Source: Paenibacillus rhizosphaerae
Lineage (GTDB): Bacteria; Bacillota; Bacilli; Paenibacillales; Paenibacillaceae
Direction: 5' to 3'
DNA length: 64,000 bases
NCBI RefSeq assembly: GCF_014192015.1
Contig: NZ_JACHXJ010000002.1
Location: forward strand, 620,001 to 684,000
The translations under genes and the position numbers were made by a program. Below the pieces are notes generated by a model. The model was not told where the DNA came from and searched no databases. It saw nothing but the letters and a program-made list of their open reading frames with translations. Every line of letters begins with the position of its first letter. Positions within the stretch are counted from its first letter, which is position 1. Positions 50,647 to 60,645 of the stretch are shown here, piece by piece.

Positions 50647-53382
50647 ATGGTTCATAAACGCAGCAATCATTCCTTACCTTCTAAAAAAGTCGTCTCCGCC
50701 GTACTGGTCGGTATGATGGCATTGAGCTCGGGAACAGCGGTATTCGCGGATACCCAGACGACGACTGGAGCGAGCGTAACAGCAGCCTCCGTTGGCCAAT
50801 TCAGTGATGTCAAGAGCGGATTTTGGGCTGAGAAGCATATATACAAGCTTGCTGCCCAAGGCATTATCCTCGGCGATAAAGGCCTGTTCCGTCCAAACGA
50901 TTATGTGACCCAGCAGGAAGCCGTAACGATGGCGATCCGCTTTGCCGGGCTTCAGAACAAGCTGAGCACGGACACGGCCGTTGCGCTGCCTGAGAATGTG
51001 GTCGTAAATAATTACTTCAAGCCATACGTTGCACTGGCTTTCCAGCAAAGCCTGCTGAACAAGACGTCCGAAAGCGCGGCCACCGGTCAAAAGGGAACCT
51101 GGGGCGAGCGGAAGGCGAGCCGGGAATGGATCACCGAAGTGCTGGTACGCGCCCTGGGCAAGGAAAGCGAAGCTTCCGCCGCGGCCTCAAAGGCCACGAC
51201 GTTTGCCGATAACAGCAAGATTTCTGCTTCAAAACGCGGCTTTGTGAACGTTGCGCTGGAGCTGGGCTTGACGAACGGTGTGGATGGGAACCGCTTTGAT
51301 CCGCAAGGATCGGTTACGCGCGCCCAGCTGGCGACCTTTTTCAGCCGGGCCGAAGCCCACAACAACATTAAGTACGACAACTCCGCCGAAGGCATCATCA
51401 CCGGGCTGAGCGATAACAAGCTAGATTTGTATGTAGACGGCAGTGTGCGGAGCTACACGATTGATGCGTCAACCGGTTATTTTACAAGCGATTCGGAAAC
51501 AAAGATTGCCTTTGCGGATCTGAAGCCGTACACGAAAGTGATGGTCATCGGCAGCGGGACGAAGGCGGGATACGTGGAAGTGACGGATCCAACCGTTCAG
51601 CTGGAAAGCACGGAAGGAACGTTCCAGAAGCTGTCTCCGGGGAACATTCTCTGGATCGAAACGAACAGCACGTTCCAGCAGTTTACATATGATGCGGGCA
51701 CGACGTTCCTGGACCAGAACGGAGCGAAGATCGATCCTTCCGCCATCGCGGTCGGCAGCAAGGTGTCGGTATCCCGTGAGACGTTCAGCTCTGCCAAGAA
51801 AACAGTCATCGTTCAAGTGAAGTCCGGGATCGTGAACAAGACGGGCACCGGAACGCTGCAGAGCATCGATACGGCCACCAAATCGCTCGTCATCAAAAAT
51901 GACGCGGGCAATCTTGAGAGCTACACTTGGGATGCCAGCTCGTTCTTCAGTTACCAGAATGAGATTCTGTCTCCGTCCGAGCTGAAAGCGGGTTCCACCA
52001 TTAATTACACGATCAAGAACAACATCATTCAGTCGATTGAATTAAAACAGGGAGTGGAGCGGACGATCCGCGGATCCTTGTATGAGATTGGAGCAAACGG
52101 CTCGACTATTACCTACAAGCGGGACGGCGGAGCTCTCGAAGTGAAGCTTCTCGCCAGCAAGCCGGAAATCGTCATCAGCGGCATCAGCGCACCGCTTCTG
52201 AGCGATCTGATCGCGGATTCCACCGCCGGCGACCAGGTGCAAATTACGCTGAACCCTGACGAGCAGGTAACCAAAATCGAGGTGCTGAACCGTCAAATGG
52301 AGCAAAAACGCGGAGCCTCGGTCGTATCCTATGAACCGAAGACGAAGCTGCTCACGCTGATGGACGCCAACAAAAAGCCGTTCGTCGTGACGCTCGACGA
52401 CAAAACCAAGCTGGTGTACAACACGGCAAATCCGACGCTGTCCGGCATCGAATCGCTGCTGACGACCGGCCGTAAGGTGAACGTCAGCTACTTGACGAAC
52501 CGGGCGCTGTCGCTGGAGGTCATCTACCAGTACGACGGCAAGGTAACCGCGATCGATACGGCTGCCAAGAAAATTACCGTGGTCACGCCGGGCGGGGAAT
52601 CACTCGTGCTGCCGTACAGTAATCCGGCCGTTCAAGCATACGGCAAAAGTAACGCGTCCCTGTCCGACGTGAAGGTCGGAAGCGAGGTTGCCCTCGTGCT
52701 GAATGCGGCGCAGGATGCGGTTTCGTCCATTTTGCTGAAATCGACGGTTCAGTTTGAAGTCGTGGACATGAACTATACAAGCAGCCGGATTACGGTGAAA
52801 AAGGATGGCGTAACGAGCCAATTCTATCTGGATAAAGCCGCCCTGACAGGAGATAACGGTCAGGCTGTGGAGCTGGCGGATATTCGCGCCGGACAAATCC
52901 TCAACGTGACCATTAACGGCACGAACGCGGCGGCCGCACAAATCGTCAAGCTGACGACGGGCCAAATCACCGCGGTGGATTCTTCTGCGGCATCGCCAAG
53001 CATTACGGTGAAGGATTATGCCGGAACGACGGAAACGTTCAAGCTCGGAACCGGGTCGAAAATCGTCAATGACGCCGGCAGCGCTCTGAGCCTGGGGAAT
53101 CTGGCTGCGGGCAACCGCATCGAAGTCCGCAAGGACGAAAGCGGCAATGCCGTGGTCAAGGTGCTGAACGTAACGACCCAGACCTACTGGAAATATGACA
53201 GTTATGCGAAGGAAATATATGTGAAACGGCAAAATGTCAATGATGCCAACCAATACACGCTTTCGCCGGGCGCATATATTCACCAAGGTGACACGATATT
53301 GACCGTGCAATCCCTGAAAGAAAATGATACTATTGTATTGTATTTAAACAATGGAACGATTGTAGAAATACAGAAACAATAG
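50647..53382 (+). CDS. S-layer homology (SLH) domain surface protein
   Basis: A 911-residue exported protein. Signal peptide at about residues 1-36. An SLH region follows: repeat 1 at about 53-105 (FSDVKSGFWAEKHIYKLAA), a degenerate repeat 2 around 115-172, and repeat 3 at about 183-236 (RFDPQGSVTRAQLATFFSRA). SLH domains bind pyruvylated wall polymer. The remaining ~670 residues are beta-rich, with recurring units such as GTGTLQSIDTATKSLVIKN and GKVTAIDTAAKKITVV, probably repeated small beta domains. GAGAGGGGC precedes ATG 50647. It is likely a wall-anchored structural protein. Confidence 0.88.
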   Translation: MVHKRSNHSLPSKKVVSAVLVGMMALSSGTAVFADTQTTTGASVTAASVGQFSDVKSGFWAEKHIYKLAAQGIILGDKGLFRPNDYVTQQEAVTMAIRFAGLQNKLSTDTAVALPENVVVNNYFKPYVALAFQQSLLNKTSESAATGQKGTWGERKASREWITEVLVRALGKESEASAAASKATTFADNSKISASKRGFVNVALELGLTNGVDGNRFDPQGSVTRAQLATFFSRAEAHNNIKYDNSAEGIITGLSDNKLDLYVDGSVRSYTIDASTGYFTSDSETKIAFADLKPYTKVMVIGSGTKAGYVEVTDPTVQLESTEGTFQKLSPGNILWIETNSTFQQFTYDAGTTFLDQNGAKIDPSAIAVGSKVSVSRETFSSAKKTVIVQVKSGIVNKTGTGTLQSIDTATKSLVIKNDAGNLESYTWDASSFFSYQNEILSPSELKAGSTINYTIKNNIIQSIELKQGVERTIRGSLYEIGANGSTITYKRDGGALEVKLLASKPEIVISGISAPLLSDLIADSTAGDQVQITLNPDEQVTKIEVLNRQMEQKRGASVVSYEPKTKLLTLMDANKKPFVVTLDDKTKLVYNTANPTLSGIESLLTTGRKVNVSYLTNRALSLEVIYQYDGKVTAIDTAAKKITVVTPGGESLVLPYSNPAVQAYGKSNASLSDVKVGSEVALVLNAAQDAVSSILLKSTVQFEVVDMNYTSSRITVKKDGVTSQFYLDKAALTGDNGQAVELADIRAGQILNVTINGTNAAAAQIVKLTTGQITAVDSSAASPSITVKDYAGTTETFKLGTGSKIVNDAGSALSLGNLAAGNRIEVRKDESGNAVVKVLNVTTQTYWKYDSYAKEIYVKRQNVNDANQYTLSPGAYIHQGDTILTVQSLKENDTIVLYLNNGTIVEIQKQ

Positions 53383-53411
53383 TATGCTTTGGGAATGGTC
53401 ATAAGATACAC

Positions 53412-53454
53412 CGTCTTGATGCGGGGTTCTTACCCGCGTCAGGACGTTTTTTTT
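53412..53454 (+). terminator. Terminator after the SLH gene
   Basis: A stem CGTCTTGATGCGGG with CCCGCGTCAGGACG and eight T's, ending just before the nth ribosome site (AGGAGGT at 53459-53465). Confidence 0.88.
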
Positions 53455-53472
53455 GTGCAGGAGGTACTTCGC

Positions 53473-54147
53473 ATGAAGGCTGAAACCGTTCGCTATATTT
53501 TGGACACGATCGGAGCGATGTTTCCCGATGCGCATTGTGAATTAAACCACAGCAATGCGTTCGAGCTGACGATCGCGGTCCTGTTGTCCGCCCAGTGTAC
53601 GGACGAAACGGTAAACAAGGTAACCAAGGATCTTTTTCAAAAGTATAAAACGCCTGAGGATTATGTTTCGGTTCCCTTGGAGGAGCTCGAACAGGATATC
53701 CGCCGGATCGGTCTGTACCGGAACAAAGCAAAGCATATCCATAACCTGTGCCGAATTCTGATCGAACAGTACGGCGGCGAGGTTCCGCATGAGCATGACA
53801 AGCTGGTACAGCTTCCCGGCGTAGGACGCAAGACGGCCAATGTGGTGGTGTCGAATGCGTTTGACGTTCCGGCGATTGCGGTGGATACACATGTTGAACG
53901 GGTATCCAAACGGCTTGCGCTGGCGGGCTGGAAAGATTCGGTGCTTGAAGTGGAGAAAAAGCTGATGAAGCGGGTGCCCAAGGATGAGTGGACGATCACG
54001 CACCACAGGCTCATCTTCTTCGGCCGGTATCACTGCAAGGCGCAGAATCCGAAATGTCAGGTATGTCCGCTGCTCGATGTGTGCCGTGAAGGAAAAAAAC
54101 GTATGAAGACGTCCCAAATCAGAAAAGATAAGGAACATACAGGATAG
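53473..54147 (+). CDS. nth: Endonuclease III (DNA glycosylase/AP lyase)
   Basis: Base-excision repair enzyme for oxidised pyrimidines (224 residues). The helix-hairpin-helix LPGVGRKTANVV carries the catalytic Lys, the catalytic Asp is in AVDTHVERVSKRL, and the iron-sulfur loop is C-X6-C-X2-C-X5-C (CKAQNPKCQVCPLLDVC). ATG 53473 follows AGGAGGT; a longer frame from 53389 would read through the terminator. In B. subtilis nth directly follows dnaD; here about 26 kb separate them. Confidence 0.95.
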   Translation: MKAETVRYILDTIGAMFPDAHCELNHSNAFELTIAVLLSAQCTDETVNKVTKDLFQKYKTPEDYVSVPLEELEQDIRRIGLYRNKAKHIHNLCRILIEQYGGEVPHEHDKLVQLPGVGRKTANVVVSNAFDVPAIAVDTHVERVSKRLALAGWKDSVLEVEKKLMKRVPKDEWTITHHRLIFFGRYHCKAQNPKCQVCPLLDVCREGKKRMKTSQIRKDKEHTG

Positions 54148-54179
54148 GAAGAACAAAGATGGAGAAGGATGGGATTTAG

Positions 54180-54452
54180 ATGAAATGCATTTCGGTGTAC
54201 ACAGACAATTTTGAAATGTTTTCCGATATTTTCGACACGGTCGTGGAAAGCAAACTGAACGAAAACGAAGAGAAGGAAGTCGAAGGAATCACGGTGAGCC
54301 ATTCGGGCGACGTGCCCGAGCATTACCTGGACCGGATGTCCGTCAAGCCTGAAGTCGTCGTCATGAAGGACAAGTCCCGGGGATTGACGATTCTGCAGCA
54401 CGGCAAAGTCTTTGAGATTTTGATTCCGGAACTCGAAAGCGCGTCGATTTAA
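54180..54452 (+). CDS. Small hypothetical protein
   Basis: A 90-residue acidic soluble protein beginning MKCISVYTDNFEMFSDIFD. It starts 32 bases after nth and ends before a terminator, so it is probably co-transcribed with nth. A GGATGGG site precedes the ATG. No motif is recognised. Confidence 0.65.
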   Translation: MKCISVYTDNFEMFSDIFDTVVESKLNENEEKEVEGITVSHSGDVPEHYLDRMSVKPEVVVMKDKSRGLTILQHGKVFEILIPELESASI

Positions 54453-54483
54453 CGGCCTGTATATGCATAGCAAGGCCCAGGAT

Positions 54484-54516
54484 AAAACCGAATGGTGATT
54501 CGGTTTTATTTTTTTT
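54484..54516 (+). terminator. Terminator after the nth operon
   Basis: A ten-bp stem (AAAACCGAAT with ATTCGGTTTT) and a long T run. Confidence 0.9.
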
Positions 54517-54641
54517 GTCCGGCAAAATGATTTCCAACCCATCCGTGGAATGTTAAAATAAAACTATTTGAATGGGTTTTCAGGCAAAAAGCGTCACGAG
54601 CCGCCTCATTCGGTCAATTGACACAAGGGAGAGTAGTCAGC

Positions 54642-57600
54642 ATGTCGTTCACTGTCCAAACCACAGCTAGCCAAGGATCTCTTGCGCTGCAGCCTCTGAA
54701 GGAGCAGCTTGCCGCTTGGGGCGATGCGAGATCTGCGAGTCTAATCGAGGATTTAATACATAAAGCAGACGCCGGGGAAATGACCATTGCCTTTTGCGGC
54801 CATTTCTCGGCGGGGAAATCCAGCATGATCAATTCCTTATGCGGCCGAAAGGTGCTTCCTTCCGGTCCAGTGCCGACCAGCGCCAACGTCGTCTCTATCC
54901 GCAATGGCGAGCCGCGCGCCCTGATCTATCCAGCCGCAGGCGCGGGTGACGAAGCCTTCAGGGAGACCGCAGACCCGCTGCAGGTCTCATTGGAGGAACT
55001 GTACGAATACTGTACCAACGGCGGAGACTATTCATCGGTGGAAGTGTGGGATCAAGTCCCTCTGCTTGGGGAGCACGGCGTGTTCATGGATACGCCCGGG
55101 GTGGATTCGACGGACGACGGCCATCAAAAAGCAACCCACTCCGCGCTTCATTTGGCGGATGTCGTTCTGTATGTGATGGACTATAACCATGTCCAGTCCG
55201 AAAACAATTTGGTGTTTGCCAAGAGCCTGTCGGATTGGGGCAAACCGCTGTACTTGATCGTCAACCAAATCGATAAGCACAGGGAGCGTGAGCTATCCTT
55301 TGATACCTACCGCGAGGAAGTGGAGGCTGCTTTCAAGCGGTGGCAGGTTCATTACGAAAATTTGCTGTTTCTCTCGCTGAAAAACCCTGAGCATCCGTAT
55401 AACCAGCGGGCTCAGCTGGATGGCCTGGTGCAGGAGCTGATCGCCCAGCGGGCGCCGCTCTTGTCTTACAGCATCGACTGCTCCGCGCGTCATATCGCCG
55501 AGCAGCATACGGCGCAATTCGCCGATTCGCTGCAGGAAGAGATGGAGCAGCTGCTGCAGGAGATGGGTGGCGCGGAGAAGGCGGCGGAGCTGGAACGGGA
55601 GATGGGCGCGCTCAGGGAGGAGATCGGCCGGCTTGAAAACATCAAGCAGCTTGAGCGCGAAACGGTCCGCCATGAGGTGGAAGGGCTGCTGGAGAATGCC
55701 AACCTGACGCCGGCCGATCTGCGCGACCGGGTGCAGTTGTTTCTCGAAAGCCGCAAGCCGGGCTTCAAGAAGGGCTTTCTGTTCTCCGGGGCAAAGACGG
55801 AGCAGGAGAAACAGGAACGATTAGAAGGCTTACTGTCGTCCCTGCGGGAGCAGTGCGCCTCCCAGATCGGGTGGCATCTTCAGGAGCTGCTGCGACGCTG
55901 GGGACAATCCCACCGGATTTGGAACGAGGCACGCGATAAGCAGCTTGCCGATCTGATGCCGGTCATCGGGCCGGAGCTGTTGGAGAGCACGGTGGAGCCG
56001 GGCGCGGTGCTGTCCGGCGAATATTTGCTGAACTACTGCCGCAAGCTGTCGGCAGAGATCAAGGCGCTGTACCGCCGCGCTGCGCTGGACGCGGCGGAAG
56101 AGATGCTGGCGGATGTCGAGGCATCCGCCGCGCCCGCCAAGCAGCGCGCACAGCAGGAGCTGGCCGCGCTGCAGGAGCAGTCCGCCGCAATGGCCCGCTA
56201 CACGGAGCTGGCAGCGGCCATCGCGGCGCGCAAGGAAGCGGCGGCGCGCCTGCTGCCGCCGCACCAGGCGCTCACCCCCGGCACCCTGCCGCGGGTGAGC
56301 GCCCCAGCCCGGCCGGCTGCGCCGCCGGCCGGGGAAGAAGCGGGCGCGCCGATGGCGGCGCCCGCTGTGAAGCCCGCCCCGCATGCAGGGGCGGGGCCGC
56401 AGGGCGGCGCGGCCAAGGGCCGCCGCCAGCGGCTTGACGCGGCCGCGGCGCAGCTGCGCGAAGCGGCTGCGCTGCTGGGGCGCCATCCCGCGCTCGCTTC
56501 CGCCGCGCGGGGGCTGGAGGGCCGAGCCGAGGCGCTGGCCGGCGGCTCGTTCACGATGGCACTGTTCGGCGCGTTCAGTGCCGGCAAGTCTTCGTTCGCC
56601 AACGCTCTGCTCGGCGACAGCGTGCTGCCCGTCTCGCCGCATCCGACGACAGCGGCGATCAACCGCATTCTGGCCCCCGAGGGCGAGTATGCGCACGGGA
56701 CGGCCAGGGTGCAGATGAAGTCGGCCGAGGCCTTCCAGGACGATTTGGCGTATTCCTTCTCGATCCTCCAGCTCGGTAAGCCTGAAGGCGACGGTTGGCT
56801 CGAAGCGGTACGTTCCATGAAGCCGGAAGGCGTTCATCCGGCCGGCCTGCCGCATTACGGATTTCTCAAGGCGGCCGCCGCGGGTTGGGAACTGGCAAAG
56901 CCGCTGCTGGGCAGCGATCAGACCGTTGACATGGCCGAGTACCGCTCTTTTGTGGCGGATGAGACCAAATCTTGCTATGTCGACCGGATTGATCTGTATT
57001 ACAGCTCTCCGCTGACGGAGCAGGGGATCGTGCTTGTGGATACGCCGGGGGCCGATTCACTGCACGCCCGCCATACCGGCGTGACGTTCCAATACATGAA
57101 GCAGGCGGACGCCATCGTTTTTGTGACGTATTATAACCATGCGTTTTCCAAAGGCGATAGGCAGTTCCTGGCCCAGCTCGGCCGGGTGAAGGACAGCTTT
57201 GCCCTCGATAAAATGTTTTTCATCGTCAACGCGGCCGATCTGGCCTCTTCCCCGGATGAACTGGAGCAGGTCGTCAAGCATGTGGACGGCAACCTGAAAG
57301 CCCGGGGCATCCGGCTGCCGCATATTTACCCCCTCTCCAGCATGACCGCGCTCGAGGCGAAGCTGGGCGGAGATGAAGCGATGCTGGCACATTCGGGGCT
57401 CGGCGCATTCGAGGATGCGCTCGGGGCCTTCGCCGGGGAAGAACTGCCCAAGCTGTCCCTTCAAGCCGCCGCATCCGAGGTGTCGGCTGCGCGGAAAAGG
57501 GCGGAGGAATGGGCGCGTCTGTCCCGTCAGGATGCAGGCAGCAGGCAGCAGCGCAAGCAGGAGCTGGTCCGGACAGCCGAGCAGGCCAAGGGGCTTGTCG

Positions 57601-58313
57601 GGCAGTTTGCCTCAATGCAGCAGGGGAACCTGATTGCACAGGAAACGAAAGAGCTGCTGTTCCACGTGAGACAGCGGATCGGTTTCGGAATGGGTGACTT
57701 TTTTAACGAAACGTTCCATCCTTCCGTTCTGCGTGAGGATGCGGGACAGCTGAAGCGGGTGTTTACCGGGTGCGGACGCGAGCTGGAACGGACGCTCGTT
57801 CGTGAGCTGGAACAGGAGCTGCTTGCCACGACGCTTCGTTTGGAGAACAAAGGCAAACAAATCGTGTATGCGGCTGCCGTACAGACGACAGAGGATATAT
57901 CCGCTCTAGATGCCGGGTTGGTGCTGAATCCGCCGGAGGAAAAAGAGTGGGAAACGCCGGAGCTTAAGGAAGTTCAGCTGGAAGGCATCGTCGACTGGAA
58001 CGCGGGCTGGGGATATTTCAAATCGCCGAAGGCTTTTTTTGAAGGCGGAGGACGCGAAAAAATGCGCGCGGCTGTTGAAGAACAGATCAAAGAAGCACTG
58101 AGCCGCGAAGTTTCCGCTCAGGAGGGGCTGCTGTCGGATTTTTACGCACAGCGGATGGCGGATGCTCAGCATAGGCAGGCCGGCAGGCTGCAGGAGCAGC
58201 TGGAGGAAACGGTCGATGCGCTGACCGCCTCGCTGGAACAGGGCGAACGGCCGGAGACGTGGGATACCCTCGCATCCGAACTCCTTCATATTGAACAGCG
58301 AATGACATCTTAG
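54642..58313 (+). CDS. dynA: Bacterial dynamin-like protein with two GTPase domains (DynA-like)
   Basis: A 1223-residue fusion of two dynamin-like units, like B. subtilis DynA (YpbR). Unit 1 has P-loop GHFSAGKSSMINSL (about 53-66) and the switch DTPGVDSTDDG. Unit 2 has P-loop GAFSAGKSSFANAL (about 645-658) and DTPGADSLHARH. Helical stalk regions follow each. An Ala/Pro/Gly-rich, very GC-rich linker sits at about residues 530-590. Such proteins bind and tether membranes, and DynA is known for membrane protection under stress and phage attack. ATG 54642 follows GGGAGAGTAG. Confidence 0.93.
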   Translation: MSFTVQTTASQGSLALQPLKEQLAAWGDARSASLIEDLIHKADAGEMTIAFCGHFSAGKSSMINSLCGRKVLPSGPVPTSANVVSIRNGEPRALIYPAAGAGDEAFRETADPLQVSLEELYEYCTNGGDYSSVEVWDQVPLLGEHGVFMDTPGVDSTDDGHQKATHSALHLADVVLYVMDYNHVQSENNLVFAKSLSDWGKPLYLIVNQIDKHRERELSFDTYREEVEAAFKRWQVHYENLLFLSLKNPEHPYNQRAQLDGLVQELIAQRAPLLSYSIDCSARHIAEQHTAQFADSLQEEMEQLLQEMGGAEKAAELEREMGALREEIGRLENIKQLERETVRHEVEGLLENANLTPADLRDRVQLFLESRKPGFKKGFLFSGAKTEQEKQERLEGLLSSLREQCASQIGWHLQELLRRWGQSHRIWNEARDKQLADLMPVIGPELLESTVEPGAVLSGEYLLNYCRKLSAEIKALYRRAALDAAEEMLADVEASAAPAKQRAQQELAALQEQSAAMARYTELAAAIAARKEAAARLLPPHQALTPGTLPRVSAPARPAAPPAGEEAGAPMAAPAVKPAPHAGAGPQGGAAKGRRQRLDAAAAQLREAAALLGRHPALASAARGLEGRAEALAGGSFTMALFGAFSAGKSSFANALLGDSVLPVSPHPTTAAINRILAPEGEYAHGTARVQMKSAEAFQDDLAYSFSILQLGKPEGDGWLEAVRSMKPEGVHPAGLPHYGFLKAAAAGWELAKPLLGSDQTVDMAEYRSFVADETKSCYVDRIDLYYSSPLTEQGIVLVDTPGADSLHARHTGVTFQYMKQADAIVFVTYYNHAFSKGDRQFLAQLGRVKDSFALDKMFFIVNAADLASSPDELEQVVKHVDGNLKARGIRLPHIYPLSSMTALEAKLGGDEAMLAHSGLGAFEDALGAFAGEELPKLSLQAAASEVSAARKRAEEWARLSRQDAGSRQQRKQELVRTAEQAKGLVGQFASMQQGNLIAQETKELLFHVRQRIGFGMGDFFNETFHPSVLREDAGQLKRVFTGCGRELERTLVRELEQELLATTLRLENKGKQIVYAAAVQTTEDISALDAGLVLNPPEEKEWETPELKEVQLEGIVDWNAGWGYFKSPKAFFEGGGREKMRAAVEEQIKEALSREVSAQEGLLSDFYAQRMADAQHRQAGRLQEQLEETVDALTASLEQGERPETWDTLASELLHIEQRMTS

Positions 58314-58872
58314 GAAACCGCACGGTCACGGACGCGAGACACTGATTCGCATTTGGCCGATAGCCGTTTCGATACCGAGATCTTCGGTCCGATGGCCAGG
58401 GAGCAGTCGATAAGGGCCGTTCTCATCGGAAACCTCATGCAAAACAGGAATGAATGACGTTAACTAAATACTCCATCACCGGCAAAGCCGGTAATTTCAA
58501 TGCCGAAGCCCCTGCTGCAGGGGCTTTTTTATTTTCAATATGTTGGGCCGGCAAGTCCAGGTATTGACCGGTCCGCTGACCCCGCGACGGCCGTTTCGGA
58601 CACCGAAAAATGGAAGCTTTCCCCCAAGTCAGGAAGCGCTTTTACAACACCAGATGGCTTTTTATCGGGAAGTGCAGAGATTGAGAGGATTTGGCATGAT
58701 TTGATAAGTAAACCCGGATTATATACAGTTAATGCCGAACCATTGACAAAGCGGCGAAAATATGCGCTGTTATCCTCTTTGCCGCCTCTGAGAGACGGTG
58801 TTAAACTTCATAAATGTTCACAACTTACGCGAATGATTTTCAAGCATTCACATGACTCGAAGGAGGAGAACC
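58314..58872 (+). other. Long leader before the ABC exporter
   Basis: No convincing protein gene is present. A terminator stands at 58507-58531, preceded by a small ACCGGC/GCCGGT hairpin (about 58479-58493). Short frames with AGGA sites end just before these (MNDVN at about 58453-58470). About 340 bases then follow to the strong AGGAGGAG site of the exporter. A frame from 58500 runs out of the terminator with no ribosome site and is rejected. The region could hold an attenuator like that of bmrBCD, but this is not shown. Confidence 0.4.
58507..58531 (+). terminator. Terminator in the gap before the ABC exporter
   Basis: AGCCCCTGC pairs with GCAGGGGCT and T's follow. It lies about 190 bases after dynA, so it may end dynA transcription or act as an attenuator. 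Confidence 0.8.
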
Positions 58873-60645
58873 ATGAATGTTCTCAGGCAAATGCAGGGCT
58901 TTTTTTGGGCGAAGCGCAGTTTTCTTTATTTATCTATACTCTGCCTCGCCATAGCTACTGCGCTGGGGCTTGTTACCCCGAATTTGCTGCGGAAGCTGAT
59001 CGACGATGCGATCGTTCCGCGGCATTTTGAGCTCGTTCCCGCTCTGGCGCTCACCGTTATCGGTGTCGTCACCCTCAAAGCCGTAATGCAGTTTTTAAGC
59101 GGCATGCTCGGCGGAAGACTGGGGAACTATCTGGCATACCGTTTGCGTAACGGCTGCTATGAGAAGCTGCAAGTATTGTCTTTCCGCTATTACGACACGG
59201 CCAGAACCGGTGACCTGATGTCCCGTCTGACCGGGGATCTCGAAGCGATCCGTCAATTTATCGCCTTCGGCATCCCGCAAATCCTGAACACGATTCTGAT
59301 GGTTGTGTTCGGGGCGATCATGATGCTGTCCATCAGCTGGCAGCTGACCTTGGCTACCATGATCAGCATCCCGTTCCTGGTGTTTGTCGCCCTGAAGTTC
59401 GAAGGCAAGATTCACCCGGCATTCCAGGAAATGCGCCTGGCGCTGAGTGCGCTGACGACTTCGGTGCAGGAGAACATTACAGGAGTTCGTACGGTCAAAT
59501 CATTTGCGCGTGAGCCTCACGAAGTCGACAAGTTTTCCTTGCGGAACGAACGCTACAAAAACAACCAGATCTTCGCTTCGGGTTTATGGAGCCGCTACTT
59601 TCCGGTCATGGAGCTTCTCGCGTCCATCTGCGTCGTGCTGCTCCTCGGCGTCGGAGGCACGCTGGTCATCCATCAATCGCTGTCTCTGGGCGAACTCGTT
59701 GCTTTCTTCAGCTTGATCTGGTACATTATCGGCCCGATGTGGAATATCGGTTATCTCATCAACAACTACACGCAGTCGGAAGCTTCGGGAGAGCGGGTGA
59801 TCGAGCTCCTGAACCAGCCGATTGACGTCAAGGATAAAGACAATGCCGTCCCTTTGTCTTCCGACGAAGTGAAAGGGCATGTCACTTTTGAGCATGTTAC
59901 CTTTGCCTATGGCAACAAGCTGGCCGCTATCCAGGACATCAATTTGGATGCGCCTCCAGGATCGGTCATCGGCCTGCTCGGCGGAACCGGATCAGGGAAA
60001 TCGACGATCATTCAGCTGCTGATGCATGCGTATAACGTCAACAGCGGCAGCATCAAGCTGGACGGCAAGAACATCAATGACATTCAAGTCCGGAGCCTGC
60101 GCAGCCAAATCGCGTCGGTGTTCCAGGAGACGTTCCTGTTCTCGTCCAGCATCCGCAATAACATCGCGTACGGCCTGAAGGACGTGACGATGGACGAGAT
60201 CATCCGGGCTGCCAAGCTGGCGAAAGCTCACGACTTCATTATGGAAATGCCGGACGGCTACGATACGGTGGTCGGCGAGCGGGGCATGGGTCTCTCCGGA
60301 GGGCAGAAGCAGCGGATCGCGATTGCACGCGCGCTGCTGAAGAATCCGAAGATCCTCATCCTCGATGACGCGACAAGCGCCGTCGACATGGAAACCGAGC
60401 ATGAAATCCAGTCGGGCTTCCAGGAAGTGATGAAGGGCCGGACGACGTTTATCATCGCCCACCGGATCTCTTCCCTGCGGCACGCGGACCAGATTCTGGT
60501 GCTGAACGAGGGCAAAATCGTGCAGCGCGGCAAGCATGAAGATTTGATCACGGTGCCTGGCCCTTACCAGGATGTATACCATATTCAATATGCAGACCAC
60601 ATTGCCCGGATGAATGGGAATGCAGGAGAGCAGGTGAGCTCATGA
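58873..60645 (+). CDS. ABC exporter half-transporter 1 (BmrC-like, degenerate site)
   Basis: A 590-residue multidrug-type half-transporter: six membrane helices (about 15-310) and one ATPase domain (about 340-575). Walker A is GGTGSGKST, the signature is LSGGQKQ, and Walker B ends ILILDDATSAVD, where Asp replaces the catalytic Glu. That change marks the non-canonical subunit of heterodimeric exporters such as BmrCD. ATG 58873 follows AGGAGGAG. It overlaps the second subunit by four bases. The substrate is not known. Confidence 0.92.
   Translation: MNVLRQMQGFFWAKRSFLYLSILCLAIATALGLVTPNLLRKLIDDAIVPRHFELVPALALTVIGVVTLKAVMQFLSGMLGGRLGNYLAYRLRNGCYEKLQVLSFRYYDTARTGDLMSRLTGDLEAIRQFIAFGIPQILNTILMVVFGAIMMLSISWQLTLATMISIPFLVFVALKFEGKIHPAFQEMRLALSALTTSVQENITGVRTVKSFAREPHEVDKFSLRNERYKNNQIFASGLWSRYFPVMELLASICVVLLLGVGGTLVIHQSLSLGELVAFFSLIWYIIGPMWNIGYLINNYTQSEASGERVIELLNQPIDVKDKDNAVPLSSDEVKGHVTFEHVTFAYGNKLAAIQDINLDAPPGSVIGLLGGTGSGKSTIIQLLMHAYNVNSGSIKLDGKNINDIQVRSLRSQIASVFQETFLFSSSIRNNIAYGLKDVTMDEIIRAAKLAKAHDFIMEMPDGYDTVVGERGMGLSGGQKQRIAIARALLKNPKILILDDATSAVDMETEHEIQSGFQEVMKGRTTFIIAHRISSLRHADQILVLNEGKIVQRGKHEDLITVPGPYQDVYHIQYADHIARMNGNAGEQVSS

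Noticed and set aside
58500-59030. A 176-codon open frame before and into the ABC exporter gene.
   Set aside because: It starts inside a terminator hairpin with no ribosome site, has no recognisable domain, and overlaps the exporter in another frame.
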